Shown here: one piece after another, positions 6,443 to 9,055 of the stretch
Position numbering within the stretch: position 1 is the first letter of the stretch
Layout of the letters: each line of letters starts with the position of its first letter
NCBI GenBank assembly: GCA_002428365.1
Contig: DIVW01000019.1
Span: forward strand, 1 to 9,055
DNA from: Propionibacteriaceae bacterium UBA6122
GTDB taxonomy: Bacteria; Actinomycetota; Actinomycetes; Propionibacteriales; Propionibacteriaceae
Reading direction: 5' to 3'
Length of the DNA stretch: 9,055 bases
Made by a program: the position numbers and the translations under genes
Notes under the pieces: model-generated
Seen by the model: the letters and a program-made list of their open reading frames with translations, nothing else
Told to the model about the DNA's origin: nothing
Databases searched by the model: none

Positions 6443-7831
6443 TCAGAGCACCAACTCGAACTGATGATCCGGAGCGTCCCGATCACGCCGATCGAGCAGC
6501 GCATCGGTCATCTTGGTCAGCAGTCGCACCGCACCGGCGTAGCCAAGGGTTGGGATCAACGAGTGACCCACCCGATCCAGGATCGGCCAGCCAACCCGCA
6601 CGAACGGGATGTCCTGAGCCTGGGCGATGTACTTGCCGTAGGTGTTACCCAACAGCAGGTCCACCGGCTCGTTCTTGATCAGCTGATGCAGCGTGAACAG
6701 GTCGCCTTCGGACTTGATGTTGGAGCTGGCCGCCTTCGGTCCGAGGATCCGCTCGGCCTCGCTGGTGAACCGCTTGCCTGGCGTGCCAGTGAGGACGTGG
6801 ACCGGGATCATGCCCAGATCACGGACGTACTCGGTCAGCGCCAGCACATGATCGGGATCACCGAAGATGGCCACCTTTTTGCCGTGGAAGTGCTGCTGGG
6901 TGTCAACCATCAGGTCGACCAACTGGCCGCGCTCGCGCTCCAGATCGGGAGTGATCACCCCGCCGCGGAACTTCAGGATCTGCATGAACCGATCAGTAGC
7001 CGCGATCCCAATCGGCAGATCCAGAATCTCCCGAGGCACGTAGGCCTTCTTCTCGACCTGGATCGCCGCATCACGAGAGGCCCACCAGCCCAGTGCCATG
7101 GTCGCCACGCCTCGGCCAAGGTTCTTCAGTTCGTCCACGGTGGTGCCACCGTCGGGATAGAAGATGTGCTTTCCGGTCTGCGGAGCGTCCATCACCCCGG
7201 AGGTGTCGGGGAACATCGTCACCTTGAACCCGGTCGCCTCAGCGAGCCGGCGCAGTTCGCGCATATCGGACGGATCCACGAATCCCGGCACGATATTGAT
7301 CTGGGTGGCGTCAGTGTGACGGCGCCTGGCCGGCTTCACCTCTTGAGCGAAGTAGGTGGCCATCGCGGTGCACATGTTCGAGAAGCCGACCACATGCGAG
7401 CCCACGTAACTTGGGGTGTTGGCGTGGATGACGTACTTGCCCTCCGGGATGATGTCCTGGCGCTTGGCCTCGCCCACGATCTGGGGAATGTCATCACCGA
7501 TGGTCTCCGACAGGCAGGTGGTGTGCACCGCCACCACGTCCGGATCGTAGGTGGTGAAGACAGTCTTCAGGCCTTCCATCAGGTTGGGCTGCCCGCCGAA
7601 CACCGAGGCGCCCTCGGTGAACGAACTGCTGGCCGCCATCACCGGCTCTTTGAAGTGCCGGGTCAGGTGGCTGCGGTGGTAGGAGCAGCAGCCCTGCGAA
7701 CCATGGCTGTACGGCAGACACCGGTGGATGCCCAGAGCGGCATACATCGCGCCGATCGGCTGGCAGGTCTTGGCCGGGTTGATCCGTAGCGCGCTGCGTT
7801 CGGCGATCTCGGTCGGAGTGTGATTCAGCAT
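6443..7831 (-). CDS. nifK: Nitrogenase MoFe protein beta subunit NifK
   Basis: NifK is the beta subunit of the MoFe protein and shares the [8Fe-7S] P-cluster with NifD. The three beta-side P-cluster cysteines are visible: Cys23 in NPAKTCQPIGA, Cys48 in HGSQGCCSYHRSHL and Cys106 in VHTTCLSETIGDD. They correspond to Azotobacter vinelandii beta-Cys70, 95 and 153. The TPSYVGSHVVGF segment holds the serine equivalent to beta-Ser188. With 462 residues it is about 60 shorter than Azotobacter NifK. It lacks most of the N-terminal extension, like the clostridial protein. The ATG at 7831 is chosen because AGAGGAA stands 7 nt upstream, overlapping the nifD stop. The frame stays open to about 7900, but that part reads through the nifD 3' end. 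nifD and nifK are separated by 13 bp, with no gene for a delta subunit between them, which excludes vnf/anf operon layouts. Confidence 0.97.
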   Translation of the reverse strand: MLNHTPTEIAERSALRINPAKTCQPIGAMYAALGIHRCLPYSHGSQGCCSYHRSHLTRHFKEPVMAASSSFTEGASVFGGQPNLMEGLKTVFTTYDPDVVAVHTTCLSETIGDDIPQIVGEAKRQDIIPEGKYVIHANTPSYVGSHVVGFSNMCTAMATYFAQEVKPARRRHTDATQINIVPGFVDPSDMRELRRLAEATGFKVTMFPDTSGVMDAPQTGKHIFYPDGGTTVDELKNLGRGVATMALGWWASRDAAIQVEKKAYVPREILDLPIGIAATDRFMQILKFRGGVITPDLERERGQLVDLMVDTQQHFHGKKVAIFGDPDHVLALTEYVRDLGMIPVHVLTGTPGKRFTSEAERILGPKAASSNIKSEGDLFTLHQLIKNEPVDLLLGNTYGKYIAQAQDIPFVRVGWPILDRVGHSLIPTLGYAGAVRLLTKMTDALLDRRDRDAPDHQFELVL

Positions 7832-7838
7832 TTCAGTG

Positions 7839-7845
7839 TTCCTCT
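7839..7845 (-). promoter_or_regulatory. Ribosome-binding site of nifK at the nifD stop
   Basis: AGAGGAA (7845-7839) begins on the last base of the nifD TGA and lies 7 nt before the nifK ATG at 7831, supporting that start over upstream in-frame codons inside nifD. Confidence 0.65.
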
Positions 7846-9055
7846 CAGGCCGGTTTCTTCGCCGCCCACGGCGGGGTGACCAGGCGCCAAACCTGGGCAT
7901 TCACCATGCGGTCGATCTCGGTGTAGAAGTTGATCGCGCCCTTGAACCCGGCGTACGGGCCGCCGTAGTCGTAGTTGTGCAGCTGCTTGCAGGGGATCCC
8001 CATCTTTTCGATGACGTACTTGTCCTTGATGCCAGAGCAGACCAGGGCCGGCTTGTACGCCTCGATGAGCTGTTCCAGCTCGGCGTGGGAGATGTCGTCG
8101 ACGACGACTGATCCCTTCGTCATTTCCGGCATCATGCCTTCGTAGGTCGCCATCTTCAGCCCACCGGCTTCGAGCTCGGCGATCTCGGCCTCGGTCTTTC
8201 GCGGTGCGAAGCGCTCCGGATCGGGACCGATAGTGAGTTCCTCGATGGCTCGGGAGTCGGCATCGATGGTGATGGAATCCAGCACAACGCTGCCCTCGTA
8301 GTCATCGCGGTGAGCGAACTCGTAGCCGGCAGCCACCACCGGCATGCCCAGGTCGGCGAACAGCGACTGGTAGTGATGGGCCCGTGATCCGCCCACATAC
8401 AGCATCACCGGACGGCCATTGGTTCGGGCGCGAATGGCATTGCGCACGGGCTCAACTTCGGCCAGCTCCTGAGCAATGACCACTTCGACCCGAGCGATCA
8501 GCTCCGGATCGCCGAAGTAGCGGGCGATCTTGCGCATCGCCTTGGCCGTGGCCTGGGCGCCGATGAAGTTCACCTTCATCCACGGGATGCCGAACTTGGA
8601 TTCCATCATCTCGGCCATGTAGTTGATCGAGCGATGGCACTGCACCAGGTTCAGGTTGGCATCACCAGAGCGGGCCAGTTCGGAGTACTGGGCGTTGCCG
8701 CTGAAGGTGGAGACCAACTGGATGCCGCAACGAGCCAGGATCCGTTCCATCTCGAAAGCGTCCCCGCCGATGTTGTACTCACCCAACAGGTTCACCCGCC
8801 AGGGGTTCACCTTCAGCTCAGGTGGCAACTCTTCGGTACCGACCACATTGGTAAACAGGCCGTTGTTGGCGATGTGGTGGCCAGCCGACTGGCTGACCCC
8901 CTTGTACCCCTCGCAGGAGAAGCCGAAGATGTTGATCCCAAGCTCGGCCTTCATCTGCCGAGCCACCGCGTGGACGTCGTCCCCGATCAGGCCGACCGGG
9001 CAGGTGGAGAACACCGCGATCGCCTTGGGATGGAACAGGTCGTAGGCCTCCTGGA
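7845..9055 (-). CDS. nifD: Nitrogenase MoFe protein alpha subunit NifD (5' end outside window)
   Basis: NifD carries FeMo-cofactor and reduces N2. The 402 visible residues begin mid-gene at EAYDLFHPKAIAVFSTC, so roughly the first quarter, with two P-cluster cysteines, lies past base 9055. Visible key residues (equivalents in A. vinelandii numbering) are the third P-cluster cysteine in STCPVGLIGDD (Cys154), Gln and His in GVSQSAGHHIAN (Gln191, His195), the cofactor ligand Cys in NLVQCHRSINYM (Cys275), and the cofactor ligand His in KQLHNYDYGGPYAG (His442). Between AHRDDYE and VVVDDISH there are about 50 more residues than in Azotobacter NifD (roughly 8115-8294). These end in YEGMMPEMTKG, like the insertion of the Clostridium pasteurianum protein. 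The C-terminus VTPPWAAKKPA is also of that type. The catalytic residues are intact, so the subunit should be functional. Confidence 0.97.
   Translation of the reverse strand, partial: QEAYDLFHPKAIAVFSTCPVGLIGDDVHAVARQMKAELGINIFGFSCEGYKGVSQSAGHHIANNGLFTNVVGTEELPPELKVNPWRVNLLGEYNIGGDAFEMERILARCGIQLVSTFSGNAQYSELARSGDANLNLVQCHRSINYMAEMMESKFGIPWMKVNFIGAQATAKAMRKIARYFGDPELIARVEVVIAQELAEVEPVRNAIRARTNGRPVMLYVGGSRAHHYQSLFADLGMPVVAAGYEFAHRDDYEGSVVLDSITIDADSRAIEELTIGPDPERFAPRKTEAEIAELEAGGLKMATYEGMMPEMTKGSVVVDDISHAELEQLIEAYKPALVCSGIKDKYVIEKMGIPCKQLHNYDYGGPYAGFKGAINFYTEIDRMVNAQVWRLVTPPWAAKKPA

Noticed and set aside
6326..7789. 487-codon open frame on the plus strand opposite nifK and nifE
   Set aside because: It is antisense to clearly conserved nifK/nifE coding sequence. 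The translation has no recognisable motif and is rich in Gly, His, Arg and Gln, as expected for a complementary-strand shadow in GC-rich DNA.
6443..9055. Alternative (V or Fe-only) nitrogenase
   Set aside because: No delta-subunit gene lies between the alpha and beta genes. The alpha and beta motifs are NifD/NifK-like, and a NifEN scaffold set and nifV follow directly.

Overview
The window is high-GC DNA dominated by the 3' part of a molybdenum-nitrogenase (nif) operon on the minus strand. Reading from the right edge leftwards, the order is nifD (5' end cut off by the window edge), nifK, nifE, nifN, nifB with a fused NifX-like domain, and a nifV-type homocitrate synthase. Gaps between genes are 13, 1, 1, 10 and 9 bp. 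The six genes therefore look like one translationally coupled transcription unit whose promoter lies beyond base 9055, where nifH would also be expected.

The genes form a pathway. NifB builds the Fe-S carbide core NifB-co. NifE and NifN form the scaffold on which it matures. The nifV product supplies homocitrate for FeMo-cofactor. NifD and NifK are the subunits that receive that cofactor and the P-cluster. No nifH, nifS/U, separate nifX, nifI or nifA is present in this window.

Left of the operon, about 130 bp of non-coding DNA holds a degenerate tandem repeat (CCGTCCCC cores) and a small hairpin. It is followed by a minus-strand TMEM175/DUF1211-type membrane protein. At the left edge the 3' end of a plus-strand gene, probably a DUF4185-type beta-propeller protein, converges on it with a 4-bp stop-codon overlap.

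The host is probably a high-GC, anaerobic or facultative bacterium. The DUF4185-like and TMEM175-like neighbours and the GTG starts fit an actinobacterium, but this is inference. The nitrogenase proteins have anaerobe-type features: an insertion of about 50 residues in NifD, a short NifK lacking the N-terminal extension, and a QLHNYDYGGPYAG-type C-terminus in NifD. These resemble Clostridium and other Group II enzymes more than the Azotobacter/Frankia type, which suggests lateral acquisition if the host is actinobacterial. I see no wholly new system. The points of interest are the phylogenetic mismatch, the NifB architecture, the repeat cluster and the membrane-protein neighbour.
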